Positions 55,001-63,092 of a stretch of DNA of 64,000 nucleotides are shown here, one piece after another. Below the pieces are notes generated by a model. The model was not told the DNA's origin. It saw only the letters and a list, made by a program, of their open reading frames with translations, and made no database searches. The DNA comes from Flagellimonas meishanensis (GTDB lineage Bacteria; Bacteroidota; Bacteroidia; Flavobacteriales; Flavobacteriaceae), in contig NZ_JAINVW010000003.1 of the NCBI RefSeq assembly GCF_019880545.1, positions 1,364,001 to 1,428,000 on the forward strand, in the 5' to 3' direction. Positions within the stretch are counted from its first letter, which is position 1; each line of letters starts with the position of its first letter. Both the position numbers and the translations under genes were made by a program.

Positions 55001-55304
55001 TTTCTTCAATAATATTTTGAATGGACCATCTGAATTACAGGTATGGGATGCATCGGTAATCCGCTTGCAGGAAGTTAGTCTTGGTTATTCTTTACCCAAA
55101 AAGTTTTTGGATAAAACCCCCTTTGGAAGCTTGTCGTTCACCTTATCAGGTCAAAACCTTTGGTACGATGCCATAAACACTCCCGATGGGGCCAATTTTG
55201 ACCCCAATACCTCTGGAACCGGAGTTGGAAACGGATTTGGCTTCGAATTCCTTAATGGGCCAAGTTCAAGAAGATATGGTTTGAGTGTAAAAGCAACCTT
55301 TTAA
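52050..55304 (+). CDS. SusC/RagA family TonB-linked outer-membrane transporter
   Basis: 1084 residues. Signal peptide about 1-22 (ATARSQ). A carboxypeptidase-regulatory-like N-terminal domain (about 24-110: ITGTIIDQAGIPLPGVNILVEGT...) is followed by a TonB box region (LEEVVVTALGIRREKQ), a plug domain (about 115-240) and a 22-strand barrel. Imports a nutrient with its SusD partner, which starts 2 bp downstream. No glycoside hydrolase, lyase or peptidase is in the operon, so the substrate cannot be assigned. Confidence 0.94.
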   Translation: MKVKKLFGTLVFVLLCMATARSQEKTITGTIIDQAGIPLPGVNILVEGTTNGTQSDFDGNYAITASVGQTLVYTYIGQRPESRLVGAQDVINIQMDEDTQALEEVVVTALGIRREKQALGYAVAEVGSDQIEQRAEGDIGRVLLGKASGVNITQQSGLSGSGTNIVIRGFNSFSQSNQPLFIVDGVPFNADTNPSGRQGSRQDFINGNNGSSRFLDLDPNSIESVNVLKGLAAATLYGSLGRNGVILITTKAGKGGQGAKKTEVTVSSSFFFNEIASTPNYQDQFGNGFDQSFGWFFSNWGPSFDRGGISGWGNSAAFDANGTLPHPYSISAAGQQAFPEFANARYEWRPYDSFENFFRTGTVSNLSVNVSGASDDGKVSYNANYGHLKDEGFTPGNSLGRNNLGIGGRAQLSNKFTVTGALNYARTKFISPPVALSQGNGATGSGSSVFGDLFFTPRSIDVVGLPFQSPIDGSSIYYRNGNDIQHPLWTANNAGTRQETNRVFGNLGLQYDINDNLNIIYRAGIDVYSENNVNFQNKGGINGNVPQPRLSSGIYETWNNTNTIWDHNFALNGDYDITEKIGTTFNLGVNGRREIFDQSGVASDAQQVFGVLRHFNFLNQNEIQQSSERNLVGFYGQVEFDYDNYVFLTLAGRNDWASNLSKANRSLFYPSASISFVPTTAIDGLKSENVLNYLKIRAGYGTSAGFPDLNSDNYPVANRLILDTQDFQDPTGTNIVSNTSPLTLGNPDLKPERVDELEIGVESRWWDGRITFDASVFQRNTTDLIVTQPLDPSSGFFRTNTNVGEIQGEGIELDLGLNIFRPKSEGGFNWQTNINFTATETEVTDLGADTDLIVYSGFGNLGNAAIEGQPLGVIYGTRILRDSNGEFVINAIGDFVQDPQDGVIGDPNPDWVGNMINSFSYKNFNFGFQLSYTSGGNIYSSTISTLLGRGLIVETLDRENTFVLPGVQQSDGRVNDVQINNSDYFFNNILNGPSELQVWDASVIRLQEVSLGYSLPKKFLDKTPFGSLSFTLSGQNLWYDAINTPDGANFDPNTSGTGVGNGFGFEFLNGPSSRRYGLSVKATF

Positions 55305-55306
55305 TA

Positions 55307-57058
55307 ATGAAAAAAGATTCTAAAATGAAAAGAACAGTAAAATATATGAAATGGAGTCTTTTTGTAGGACTCTTAACATTGGCTTCATGTGAAGTTTCAG
55401 AACTGGACATTACGGAGGATCCAAACTTCTTGACACCAGAACTTTCTTCTCCCGATTTTTACATAACATCCATCCAGGAGGACTTTGCAAGGCATCTGGA
55501 CGGTGATGTAGCTGGAGATCCCAATGATAATTTTGTGACGGGTGGTTTTCAATTCGGAGATGGTCTGTCACCCTTGGGAATGGAACTCACCCGTGTAATG
55601 CAGATGAGTAGCAGGGATTACGAAAGTACCTACCAAGATAGTGATGTGGATGATGAATGGGACAATGCTTATCGGGGCATATTGAAGGACATTCGTTTGA
55701 TGACCCCCCTGGCGGAAGAATCTGGACTGACCAGACATTTGGGCATAACACAATTCATTGAGGCTTATGTAATAAGTTCCTTGGTCGATTTCTTTGGAGA
55801 TGTTCCCTACTCCGAGGCCGTTCAGGCACCGGAAATAGTAAATGCGGTCCTGGATAGTGGTGAATCTGTATATGATGCTGCCCAAGCTTTGCTAGACCAG
55901 GCCATTGTCAACTTTAGCAATGCGGCTACTTCAAATCCTGCAACAGACCTTGTCTATAATAACGATTATACAAAATGGTTAAAGGCAGCAAATACCTTGA
56001 AGATGAAGCTTTATCTTCAAACCCGATTGGTAGATCCGGGAGCCATTGATGCCTTTAATGCCATAGTTGCATCGGGAAACTATATTACGGACACCGCCGA
56101 TGATCTGGATTTCAACTGGCCGGGCACAAGTGCGGCACAGCCTGATAACAGGCACCCAAGGTACGGTCTTAACTATGTATCCAACGGGCCTGGGGACTAT
56201 GCCTCCAATTGGTTGATGAATGACATGCAGGTTAATGGAGATCCTAGATTGAGATATTACTTCTATCGCCAGACAAATGAAGTGCCTGGTGTGGAAATCG
56301 CACCGGACGAGCAAACCCTTAGGTGTTCCTTGCAAACACCTCCGGCCCATTATACTTCGGGAGGGTTTACATTTTGTAATCTACCCAACGGATACTGGGG
56401 TCGGGATCACGGAGATGACGAGGGCACTCCTCCTGACGGCCCGTTACGGACTACATGGGGAGTCTATCCCGCAGGGGGAAGTTTTGATGATGGAAGCTTC
56501 CGTACCGTGGCGCAGCCTACAGATCCGACATCTTTTGGTGGCGGAGGTGTTGGTGTAACCCCGATTCTCAATGCCTTTATGGTCGATTTTTGGAGAGCGG
56601 AAATCGCTTTGGCCCAAGGTAACGTAGCGGCAGCCCAAGGTTTTATGGAAGCCGGCATGATCAAGCAAATTGCGAAAGTTCAAAGTTTTGCTTCATTGGA
56701 CGCAAATGCCGACCTATCCTTTGAACCCTCCTCTGCAGATGTTACAGATTTCATCAATGCGGAAGTGACCGCCTTTAGTGCGGCCACAGGAGATGATCAA
56801 TGGAATATTTTGGCGGAAAACTACTTCATTGCACATTATGGAAACGGTATAGAAACTTATAATTTCTACCGTAGAACAGGATTCCCGAACAGTCTCCAAC
56901 CTAACAGGGAGCCTTCTCCTGGAAGTTTTCCAAGATCTATGTTCTACCCGAACCAAGCAGTGACCTCCAATTCGAACATTACCCAGAAGTCTTCACTGGC
57001 GGTACAGGTGTTTTGGGACAACAATCCAGCTGGACCATCATTCCCGCTTTCGAACTGA
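55307..57058 (+). CDS. SusD/RagB-like nutrient-binding outer-membrane lipoprotein
   Basis: 583 residues from the first ATG; a second in-frame ATG at 55325 (MKRTVKYMKW) gives a more regular signal peptide. Lipobox ends at LASC (Cys28). EDPNFLTPELSSPDFY, WDNAYRGILKDIRLM, KWLKAANTLKMKLYLQTRLVDPGAIDAFNAIVASGNYI and the C-terminal NAMEADFWRAEIALA-like segment (NAFMVDFWRAEIALAQGN) fit the SusD-like 2 class. It caps the SusC channel. A third secreted gene follows. Confidence 0.92.
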   Translation: MKKDSKMKRTVKYMKWSLFVGLLTLASCEVSELDITEDPNFLTPELSSPDFYITSIQEDFARHLDGDVAGDPNDNFVTGGFQFGDGLSPLGMELTRVMQMSSRDYESTYQDSDVDDEWDNAYRGILKDIRLMTPLAEESGLTRHLGITQFIEAYVISSLVDFFGDVPYSEAVQAPEIVNAVLDSGESVYDAAQALLDQAIVNFSNAATSNPATDLVYNNDYTKWLKAANTLKMKLYLQTRLVDPGAIDAFNAIVASGNYITDTADDLDFNWPGTSAAQPDNRHPRYGLNYVSNGPGDYASNWLMNDMQVNGDPRLRYYFYRQTNEVPGVEIAPDEQTLRCSLQTPPAHYTSGGFTFCNLPNGYWGRDHGDDEGTPPDGPLRTTWGVYPAGGSFDDGSFRTVAQPTDPTSFGGGGVGVTPILNAFMVDFWRAEIALAQGNVAAAQGFMEAGMIKQIAKVQSFASLDANADLSFEPSSADVTDFINAEVTAFSAATGDDQWNILAENYFIAHYGNGIETYNFYRRTGFPNSLQPNREPSPGSFPRSMFYPNQAVTSNSNITQKSSLAVQVFWDNNPAGPSFPLSN

Positions 57059-57086
57059 TTAAATCTAAAACGCAAAATATAAAACG

Positions 57087-57962
57087 ATGAAAACAATAAA
57101 AATTTATATAATTCTTATGATGGGATTGGTTTTTGCCATCTCATGTACCGAAGCGGACGAGATTGTAGATCAGGTTCAAGAAACGGTCTCCCGCGGACTT
57201 GTGCTGCGAACAGTTGCCAGCTTGGGGGATGACTTCAGCATTTCAGATCTGGAGTCGGTTTGGGGAAGAACCTTGGAAGTACAAGATGATCTAGGGGGTG
57301 GCCTTTTATCCCAAATCAATATATATGTAGCATTTTCAGATACTACCATTGAAGATGGAGATCCGGACCTGAGCACGGATGAAGGTCTTATAGGCACCGT
57401 TTCAGCATCAAGTTTCTCACCAGGACCTTTTGGTTTCCCAAGAGGGGACATATCATTCACCTATGCCGAGGCAATCGCTGCATCCGGAGTAGACTTTGAT
57501 GATATTGCCGGAGGGGATGTATTCAATTTTAGATTGGAGGCGCTTTTGACCGATGGACGTATTTTTACAAACAATGCCGCCGGAACCGTGGCCAACGGTT
57601 CGTTCTTTAGCTCTCCATATGCATATTCTTCCCCCGTGGTATGCCCGCCCACCGTACCCACAGCTGGTACGTGGTCCGTCGAGCTACAGGATTCGTTTGG
57701 TGATGGCTGGAACAACGCCAGCCTAGACATCACCATTGATGGGGAAACTACCTCCTATACTTTTGAAACTGGTGGTTCGGCAAGTTTTACATTTGAGGTG
57801 ACCGCAGATAACGAAGTCCTGGGAATCATTTTTACCTCCGGAGATTTTGATGAAGAAGTGACGGCCCAGGTAACATCTGCCAATGGCAATGTGGTACTGG
57901 ACCTTCAGCCAAGTCCCGCCGCCGGGGTGGAACTGCTGGATTATTGTTTGGATAATTTATAA
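57087..57962 (+). CDS. Lipoprotein third gene of the SusCD operon
   Basis: 291 residues. Lipobox ends at Cys20 (FAISCTEADE). The N-terminal half has VSRGLVLRTVASLGDDFSISD (about 33-53) and a beta-rich domain; residues about 192-285 resemble the D-S-F-G-D-G-W-N modules found in secreted bacterial proteins (PTAGTWSVELQDSFGDGWNNASLDI). No catalytic motif. Possibly an extra surface-exposed binding protein that helps the SusCD pair. It is 28 bp after SusD and is followed by a good terminator. Confidence 0.7.
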   Translation: MKTIKIYIILMMGLVFAISCTEADEIVDQVQETVSRGLVLRTVASLGDDFSISDLESVWGRTLEVQDDLGGGLLSQINIYVAFSDTTIEDGDPDLSTDEGLIGTVSASSFSPGPFGFPRGDISFTYAEAIAASGVDFDDIAGGDVFNFRLEALLTDGRIFTNNAAGTVANGSFFSSPYAYSSPVVCPPTVPTAGTWSVELQDSFGDGWNNASLDITIDGETTSYTFETGGSASFTFEVTADNEVLGIIFTSGDFDEEVTAQVTSANGNVVLDLQPSPAAGVELLDYCLDNL

Positions 57963-57992
57963 TTATACTTCACATACAGTGTTTTTTTTGAC

Positions 57993-58029
57993 AAGGGAAC
58001 CTCCCAAATTGGAGGTTCCTTTCTTTTAT
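57993..58029 (+). terminator. Terminator of the SusC-SusD-lipoprotein operon
   Basis: GGAACCTCC (57996-58004) and GGAGGTTCC (58011-58019) form a perfect stem with a 6-nt loop, extended by A/T pairs and followed by a T-rich tract. Confidence 0.85.
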
Positions 58030-58074
58030 GGAATTACGCTATGAAGGTTCATTACTTTTTCTTTGTTTTGTAGC

Positions 58075-58485
58075 ATGATTGCCACCATTTGCAGAAAAGC
58101 CCATTTCAATGCCGCCCACAGGCTGCACAATCCCAATTGGAGCATGGAAAAAAACATCGCTGTTTTTGGGAAATGCCACAGCCCTAACTACCATGGTCAT
58201 AATTTTGACCTGGAAGTAAGGATTAGGGGTGAGGTTGATCCTGAAACTGGTTTTGTAATGGACTTGGCGGTATTGGGAAAGCTCATCAAAGAGGAGATTG
58301 AAGATCGATTTGACCATAAAAACCTGAACGAGGACTGTCCAGAGTTCAAAGAACTGTTTCCAACTACGGAATATTTCGTAAAAATCATTTACGATATTTT
58401 AAAGCCCCATTTGAAAAAAGGGCATTTATTGCACATTACACTGCACGAAACCCAAAAGAATTCTGCGGAATATGGAGATTGGTGA
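58075..58485 (+). CDS. queD: 6-carboxy-5,6,7,8-tetrahydropterin synthase (QueD family)
   Basis: 136 residues from the ATG at 58075 (MIATICRKAHFNAAHRLHNP). The PTPS/QueD fold shows the zinc His set (FNAAHRLH, YHGHNF) and the catalytic Cys in FGKCHSPNYHGHN. QueD makes 6-carboxytetrahydropterin in the 7-deazaguanine (queuosine) pathway; a true 6-pyruvoyl-tetrahydropterin synthase is the alternative. Alone here, without queC/queE. It ends 30 bp before the tRNA-Val gene. Confidence 0.88.
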   Translation: MIATICRKAHFNAAHRLHNPNWSMEKNIAVFGKCHSPNYHGHNFDLEVRIRGEVDPETGFVMDLAVLGKLIKEEIEDRFDHKNLNEDCPEFKELFPTTEYFVKIIYDILKPHLKKGHLLHITLHETQKNSAEYGDW

Positions 58486-58515
58486 CAAATTTCCGATATT
58501 GCACCACCATTTTAG

Positions 58516-58590
58516 GGGATATTAGCTCAGTTGGTTTAGAGCGCTGCCTTGACAGGGCAGAGGTCACTGGTTCGAATCCAGTATGTCCCA
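58516..58590 (+). tRNA. tRNA-Val (anticodon GAC)
   Basis: 75 nt. Acceptor stem GGGATAT pairs with ATGTCCC (one G-T pair); D arm, anticodon stem CTGCC/GGCAG with loop TTGACAG and anticodon GAC, short variable loop, T stem ACTGG/CCAGT with loop TTCGAAT. Discriminator A at 58590; the CCA end is not encoded. Confidence 0.95.
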
Positions 58591-58599
58591 CATTACGCT

Positions 58600-58634
58600 A
58601 AAGGACGGTCAGTTGAATAACGGCTGTCCTTTTT
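58600..58634 (+). terminator. Terminator of tRNA-Val
   Basis: AAAGGAC pairs with GTCCTTT; inner G-T, G-C, T-G and C-G pairs extend the stem to 11 bp around an 11-nt loop, followed by T. It starts 10 bp after the tRNA. Confidence 0.75.
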
Positions 58635-59049
58635 CATGGAGTGTCACAAGTCGCGAATAGCACGAAACGCATGGGAGCGACCATTAGTTACCATTATATT
58701 CTTAATCCCCAATTGCTTTGCTTACCTTTGCCCTGGTGAACGTCAAACCTCACGAAACAGAGAACCAAAGAATCTTTGCCCTTGCCCATCCAATATTGAT
58801 GATCAACTGGATAGGCACATTCCGCATCCAGTATAGATTTTAAAGCTCAAACCGTAGTTGTTGATTACAGCCTCAAGATCGTGAAGTGATCATACCTTCA
58901 TCATCCCCTGATTTCTGTTTGTTCATTAAAAACCGATAAGATTTCTTGAAAGCGATTCGCTGTGGGTTTCAAGAATGATATCGCTTTATCCCGCATCAAA
59001 GGAAAAAACTAGAATTGCAAGGAGAAACATAATCTTTTAATAAAAAAAT
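58635..59049. other. Non-coding stretch and probable leader before the bS21 gene
   Basis: No reading frame here looks real. TACCTTTG at 58723-58730 is a perfect -7 box, so a transcript starting near 58737 would carry about 310 nt of leader. Within it TTCTTGAAA (58943-58951) and TTTCAAGAA (58967-58975) form a 9-bp hairpin with an inner AGCGA/TCGCT stem. Confidence 0.5.
58723..58730 (+). promoter_or_regulatory. -7 box upstream of the bS21-like gene
   Basis: TACCTTTG matches TAnnTTTG exactly, in a context (TTACCTTTGCCC) like other flavobacterial promoters. No TTG lies at the expected -33 distance. The nearest downstream gene on this strand is the bS21 gene at 59050. Confidence 0.4.
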
Positions 59050-59247
59050 ATGCTGAGAATCGAGATAAAATCAGGAGAAAACATTGAACGGGCCTTAAAG
59101 CGTTACAAAAGGAAGTTCCGAAACACGAAACGTTTGGAACAAATCCGTGAAAATCAAGAATTTACCAAAAAGTCCGAAAAAAAACGGATAACCCTGAAAA
59201 AAGCGCAGTATAGGGAACAATATATCATGGAGAAGGAAAACGAATAG
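59050..59247 (+). CDS. rpsU: Ribosomal protein bS21, divergent copy
   Basis: 65 residues, usual Bacteroidota length. GENIERALKRYKRKF (about 9-23) is the bS21 signature. The rest (RNTKRLEQIRENQEFTKKSEKKRITLKKAQYREQYIMEKENE) is more basic and diverged than the flavobacterial housekeeping bS21 I remember (which has T-G-T-M-R-x-L-R and K-P-S-V-x-K-R-A), so this is probably a second paralogue. bS21 helps hide the anti-Shine-Dalgarno tail of 16S rRNA in Bacteroidota. An AAGGAG (59019-59024) lies 25 nt before the ATG, too far for a normal Shine-Dalgarno. Confidence 0.85.
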   Translation: MLRIEIKSGENIERALKRYKRKFRNTKRLEQIRENQEFTKKSEKKRITLKKAQYREQYIMEKENE

Positions 59248-59370
59248 TGGCGACTTATTCCCAAAATCAAAAAAAATACCATTAAAATGGGTAATTAATG
59301 ACAGCGGTGATATATTCAAGACAATGCCAGCTTGCTAATTCAATTTGATGGGCAATGACTGCACACATGA

Positions 59371-60375
59371 TCAAATCACCTGAAAACCATGTGCATAGGG
59401 ATCACTGTCATCAATGGTAATGGTGTTTTTCCCATAAACATGTGCCCATCCCTTTATGCTTGGAATTATGGCTGTATTTCCGCCAATTGAGGTGACTTCC
59501 TCGATGCGGCCAATAAATTTGGAACCTATATAACTTTCGTGGATGAAATCCTCCTTGGGCTTTAAAAGGCCTTTGGCATGCAATTGCGCCATTCGGGCAG
59601 AAGTTCCAGTGCCACAGGGAGAACGATCGATGGCCTTATCTCCATAGAACACAGCATTTCGGCCCGAAGATTCCTTATCCAGTGGTGTTCCTGTCCACAG
59701 GATATGGCTAACATCCCTGATCGTTTCATTTTCAGGATGGATAAAATAATCGGGATATTTACTATTGATTTTCTTTCTTAACTCCTGACTGTATTGGATA
59801 ATTTTGGAGGCTGAAAACGCCTGGATTCCTTCAAAATTCTTCTGTGGATCCACAATCGCATAAAAATTACCGCCATAGGCAACGTCAAAGTTGAGGGGAC
59901 CCAATTCGGGGCAATCCACGGTAAGGGAGTCGGCGGCCAAATAGCTCTTAACATTATTGAACTTGACCCATTTTACCTTTCCTGCTTCCATTTCAAAGGT
60001 AATCTTTACCAGTCCTGCAGGAGCTTCCATGAGCAAAAGACCCTCTTTTTTTGGCTTTAAGAGACCTTCTTCCAAGGCTATGGTGATACTGCCTATGGTT
60101 CCGTGTCCGCACATGGGCAAACAACCGCTTGTTTCTATGAACAATATAGCAAAGTCGTTTTGGGGATCATGGGGAGGATACAAAATGCTACCGCTCATCA
60201 TATCATGGCCCCGGGGTTCGAACATTAGTCCCCTTCTTATCCAATCAAACTCCTCCATGAAATGCAGCCGCCTCTCATTCATGGATTTTCCCCTAAGTTC
60301 GGGTCCTCCATGAGCTACGAGCCTCACCGGATTGCCACAGGTATGTGCGTCTATACATTCAAACGTGTGCGTCAT
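59371..60375 (-). CDS. 4-hydroxyproline 2-epimerase (proline racemase family)
   Basis: 334 residues. Both catalytic Cys are present: MCGHGTIG (about residue 90) and DRSPCGTGTSARMAQLHAKG (about 253). Two Cys indicate an epimerase/racemase rather than the dehydratase branch, where the second is Thr. FECIDAHTCGNPVRLVAHG and the neighbours fit conversion of trans-4-hydroxy-L-proline to cis-4-hydroxy-D-proline. Last of three minus-strand catabolic genes, 60 bp after the aldehyde dehydrogenase gene. Confidence 0.88.
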   Translation of the reverse strand: MTHTFECIDAHTCGNPVRLVAHGGPELRGKSMNERRLHFMEEFDWIRRGLMFEPRGHDMMSGSILYPPHDPQNDFAILFIETSGCLPMCGHGTIGSITIALEEGLLKPKKEGLLLMEAPAGLVKITFEMEAGKVKWVKFNNVKSYLAADSLTVDCPELGPLNFDVAYGGNFYAIVDPQKNFEGIQAFSASKIIQYSQELRKKINSKYPDYFIHPENETIRDVSHILWTGTPLDKESSGRNAVFYGDKAIDRSPCGTGTSARMAQLHAKGLLKPKEDFIHESYIGSKFIGRIEEVTSIGGNTAIIPSIKGWAHVYGKNTITIDDSDPYAHGFQVI

Positions 60376-60435
60376 GCTATGAAAAATGATTCTTTATCGT
60401 TCATTTCCTTATCCAATTTCCCATTGCCTTTACAA

Positions 60436-62016
60436 TCATAACCTCTGGGAAGTATAATCGCCATTAAATTTTCGCAAAAGATTTAATGGATTGTCATTCT
60501 GAATGGGTGCCGGGAGCGCCGGATCTGGCCAATTTTGAAAAGCGACCGGACGTATCCATCGTTTTACCGCATCATCTCCAACGGAAGTAAACCTACTATC
60601 GGTTGTAGCGGGATATGGCCCACCATGCTGCATGGCCGAACAGACTTCCACACCTGTGGGAACACCGTTAAAAATAAGTCTACCCACTTTGGATTGCAGG
60701 CTTGCAATGGTATCGGCATAAGTCTCCAATTCCTCTTTGTTTGCCAAAATGGTTCCTGTCAATTGTCCTTCCAGGTTGGCAACCAATTTGTTAAGCTCCT
60801 CTTTATCGCGGCAACAAACCACCATGGAGAAAGGTCCGAAGACCTCTTGATGCAATTCAACATTACCCGTGAACATGGCCCCAGGGACTTTGACCAATCT
60901 GGGTACGGCAAAATTGGTGGTTTCGTCAGATTGTTTTCGATGCAGAACAATGGCTCCCAACTGCTCCATGCGATCTACTGACCTTCTATACGTTTCAAAA
61001 ATCTTGGGATGTAGCATGCAGGATGGCTTTTGCTCGGAAAGGGCATCGGCCAATTGATCTATAAACGTTGTGAAGGATGAATCTTCAATACCGATCAGCA
61101 GTCCTGGATTGGTACAAAATTGGCCCGCTCCCAAATTAATGCTCCCGGCAAGGGCCGTAGCCCAATGCAATCCCTGCTCTTCAATGATCTTGGGTAAGAC
61201 CACCACGGGATTGATGCTTCCCATTTCAGCAAATACGGGTATGGGATTTTCCCTTTCTTGCGAAAAACGATTTAATGCCAGGCCGCCTTTAAGGCTTCCC
61301 GTGAAACCTACTGCTTGAATCTCGGGATGCTTTACCAAAGCCTCCCCCACCGAATTGTCCCAATCCAAAAGATGCGAAAAAGTACCGTCGGGCATTTCAG
61401 TTTCCCTGGCAGCTCTGAAAATAGCTTGGGCCACAAGTGAGCTGGTACCAGAATGCATTGGGTGTGCCTTTACAAGCACTGGACAACCGACCGCGAAGGC
61501 ACTTACCGTATCACCCCCTGCAGTGGAAAATGCCAAGGGAAAATTGCTTGCCCCAAAAACCACAATTGGACCAATGGGCATGTTGGTCTTTCTTATGTCC
61601 ACATTATCCGTTATATCGATGATGGGCTCCGCCCATTGGCCTGTCCTGGCTATGTTGGCAAACCTATTGATCTGTCCCAAGGTGCGTGCAAACTCACCCT
61701 CTGCCCTACCCACGGGCAATCCAGATTCCGCAACATAAGTCTCCAAGATGGTTTCCCTGTTCGTCTCCATTTCCAAAGCTATTGCCTCTAAAAATGCAGC
61801 TCTTCTAGATCCAGGCAATGAAGAAAAGGTAGGGAACGCTTCCCTGGCTTTTTTTGCAGCTCTTTCTACCTCCTTGGAGCTTGCTTGACAAAAGATCCAA
61901 GGGTTTTCCTCATTGAGCAACGGATTGAATGTTTTGAACTTCAGTTCTCCCTCGGAAGAGTTTTCATACCCTATCAAATTTTCACCCAATACCCCCATTT
62001 TATCCTTTGTCATCAT
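60436..62016 (-). CDS. Aldehyde dehydrogenase, probable 2,5-dioxovalerate dehydrogenase
   Basis: 526 residues, longer than typical NAD ALDHs and like the 2-oxoglutarate-semialdehyde group. VVFGASNFPLAFSTAGGDTVSAFAVGCPVLVKAHP binds the cofactor; catalytic Cys in AGQFCTNPGL and Glu in PVFAEMGSINPV are present. In hydroxyproline breakdown it oxidises 2-oxoglutarate semialdehyde to 2-oxoglutarate. Between the DapA-like and epimerase genes, 14 bp after the former. Confidence 0.9.
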   Translation of the reverse strand: MMTKDKMGVLGENLIGYENSSEGELKFKTFNPLLNEENPWIFCQASSKEVERAAKKAREAFPTFSSLPGSRRAAFLEAIALEMETNRETILETYVAESGLPVGRAEGEFARTLGQINRFANIARTGQWAEPIIDITDNVDIRKTNMPIGPIVVFGASNFPLAFSTAGGDTVSAFAVGCPVLVKAHPMHSGTSSLVAQAIFRAARETEMPDGTFSHLLDWDNSVGEALVKHPEIQAVGFTGSLKGGLALNRFSQERENPIPVFAEMGSINPVVVLPKIIEEQGLHWATALAGSINLGAGQFCTNPGLLIGIEDSSFTTFIDQLADALSEQKPSCMLHPKIFETYRRSVDRMEQLGAIVLHRKQSDETTNFAVPRLVKVPGAMFTGNVELHQEVFGPFSMVVCCRDKEELNKLVANLEGQLTGTILANKEELETYADTIASLQSKVGRLIFNGVPTGVEVCSAMQHGGPYPATTDSRFTSVGDDAVKRWIRPVAFQNWPDPALPAPIQNDNPLNLLRKFNGDYTSQRL

Positions 62017-62030
62017 TTCCCTGGTTTTAA

Positions 62031-62960
62031 TTAAGATTTAGAGTCCTTCAAATGTTTATAATCCGGGAGAGCCGGCCTATTTTTTAATCCAGCTTCAATA
62101 ATCTTGACAACTTCCTCGCGTCGTTGACCATTTAGTGGCTGTCGTGGTTCCCGCACATATTCCGAACCAATTCCGGTATAAACCTCGGCCAATTTAATGT
62201 TTTGGACAAGCTGCGGATCAATATCCAGTTCCAACAAAGGTAAAAACCAACGATAGATTTGCAGGGCTTCCTCTATCCTACCTGCTTTTTGCAATTCGTA
62301 GATGGCAACGGTCTCGGCAGGAAAAGCACAGACCAGCCCGGCAATCCAACCATCTGCACCCATCAAAAGGCTTTCCAAAGCCAATGTATCTACCCCACAA
62401 AGTATCTTTAAACGATTACCAAATCGGTTTTTAATCCTTGTGGTATTGGAAATATCCCGTGTACTTTCCTTGACGGCCTGTATGTTCTCCTCTTCCAATA
62501 ACTCTTCAAACATATCCAGTGTCACCTCAATTTTGTAATCCACCGGATTGTTGTATACCATTATCGGCAAGGGAGTGCTCTTCGCAATCGCCTTGAAATA
62601 GGCCACCACTTCCTTATCCGTTGCCTTATAACGCATAGGAGGCAGTACCATTAGGCCATCCGCACCATTTTGTTCAGCATCTTTGGCCGCCAGAATGGCA
62701 TTTTTTGTGGTTTGTTCCGCAATGTTCATCAATACCGGAACCCTGTCACCGACCACTTCCCTGGTCTTTTTCAACAAGATGTTTTTTTCTTCATGTACCA
62801 ATGTGCTGGCCTCTCCCAAGGTGCCGCCGAGTACAATCCCATGGACACCGGCTGTCAGTTGGGCGTTTATGTTCAATTCAAAAAGTTCCAGATCCAAAGT
62901 GTCTTTTGGAGTGAACTTTGTGGTTACCGCGGGCATTACGCCTTCCCATTTGAACTTCAT
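62031..62960 (-). CDS. DapA-family lyase, probable 1-pyrroline-4-hydroxy-2-carboxylate deaminase
   Basis: 309 residues from the ATG at 62960 (MKFKWEG); the in-frame start at 62987 is TTG. TIM-barrel features: GGTLGEASTL (substrate-carboxylate loop), Tyr in MVYNNPVDYKIEV and the Schiff-base Lys in IQAVKESTRDISN. In this context it most likely deaminates 1-pyrroline-4-hydroxy-2-carboxylate to 2-oxoglutarate semialdehyde; related lyases for sialic acid or other keto acids are the alternative. Confidence 0.85.
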   Translation of the reverse strand: MKFKWEGVMPAVTTKFTPKDTLDLELFELNINAQLTAGVHGIVLGGTLGEASTLVHEEKNILLKKTREVVGDRVPVLMNIAEQTTKNAILAAKDAEQNGADGLMVLPPMRYKATDKEVVAYFKAIAKSTPLPIMVYNNPVDYKIEVTLDMFEELLEEENIQAVKESTRDISNTTRIKNRFGNRLKILCGVDTLALESLLMGADGWIAGLVCAFPAETVAIYELQKAGRIEEALQIYRWFLPLLELDIDPQLVQNIKLAEVYTGIGSEYVREPRQPLNGQRREEVVKIIEAGLKNRPALPDYKHLKDSKS

Positions 62961-63030
62961 AGATGCTACATTTTTAGGTTGGGTCAAAAATAAATACTCC
63001 TAGCGGTGAACAATAGGTAATAATTAGCAA

Positions 63031-63046
63031 AAAATATGCATATTTT
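63031..63046. promoter_or_regulatory. 16-bp palindrome between the hydroxyproline operon and its AraC regulator
   Basis: AAAATATGCATATTTT is a perfect palindrome, centred about 78 bp before the DapA-like ATG and 54 bp before the regulator start. A likely operator in a divergent control region; the AT-rich background lowers confidence. Confidence 0.4.
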
Positions 63047-63064
63047 ATCATGATTAATCTAATT

Positions 63065-63082
63065 TTATCTTTTTCAAGATAA
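63065..63082. promoter_or_regulatory. Short inverted repeat before the AraC regulator start
   Basis: TTATCTT (63065-63071) and AAGATAA (63076-63082) are exact reverse complements with a 4-nt spacer, ending 10 bp before the GTG start. It could be a hairpin in the leader or a binding site. Confidence 0.3.
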
Positions 63083-63092
63083 TAAAAGCATA

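Noticed and set aside
58636-58836. 66-codon frame after tRNA-Val
   Set aside because: No domain, no promoter-like sequence before it, and it spans the probable -7 box at 58723. I also looked for a duplicated tRNA 3' end as a sign of an integrated element and found none.
59019-59024. AAGGAG as Shine-Dalgarno for the bS21 gene
   Set aside because: 25 nt from the ATG, with an in-frame stop between; too far unless RNA folding shortens the distance.
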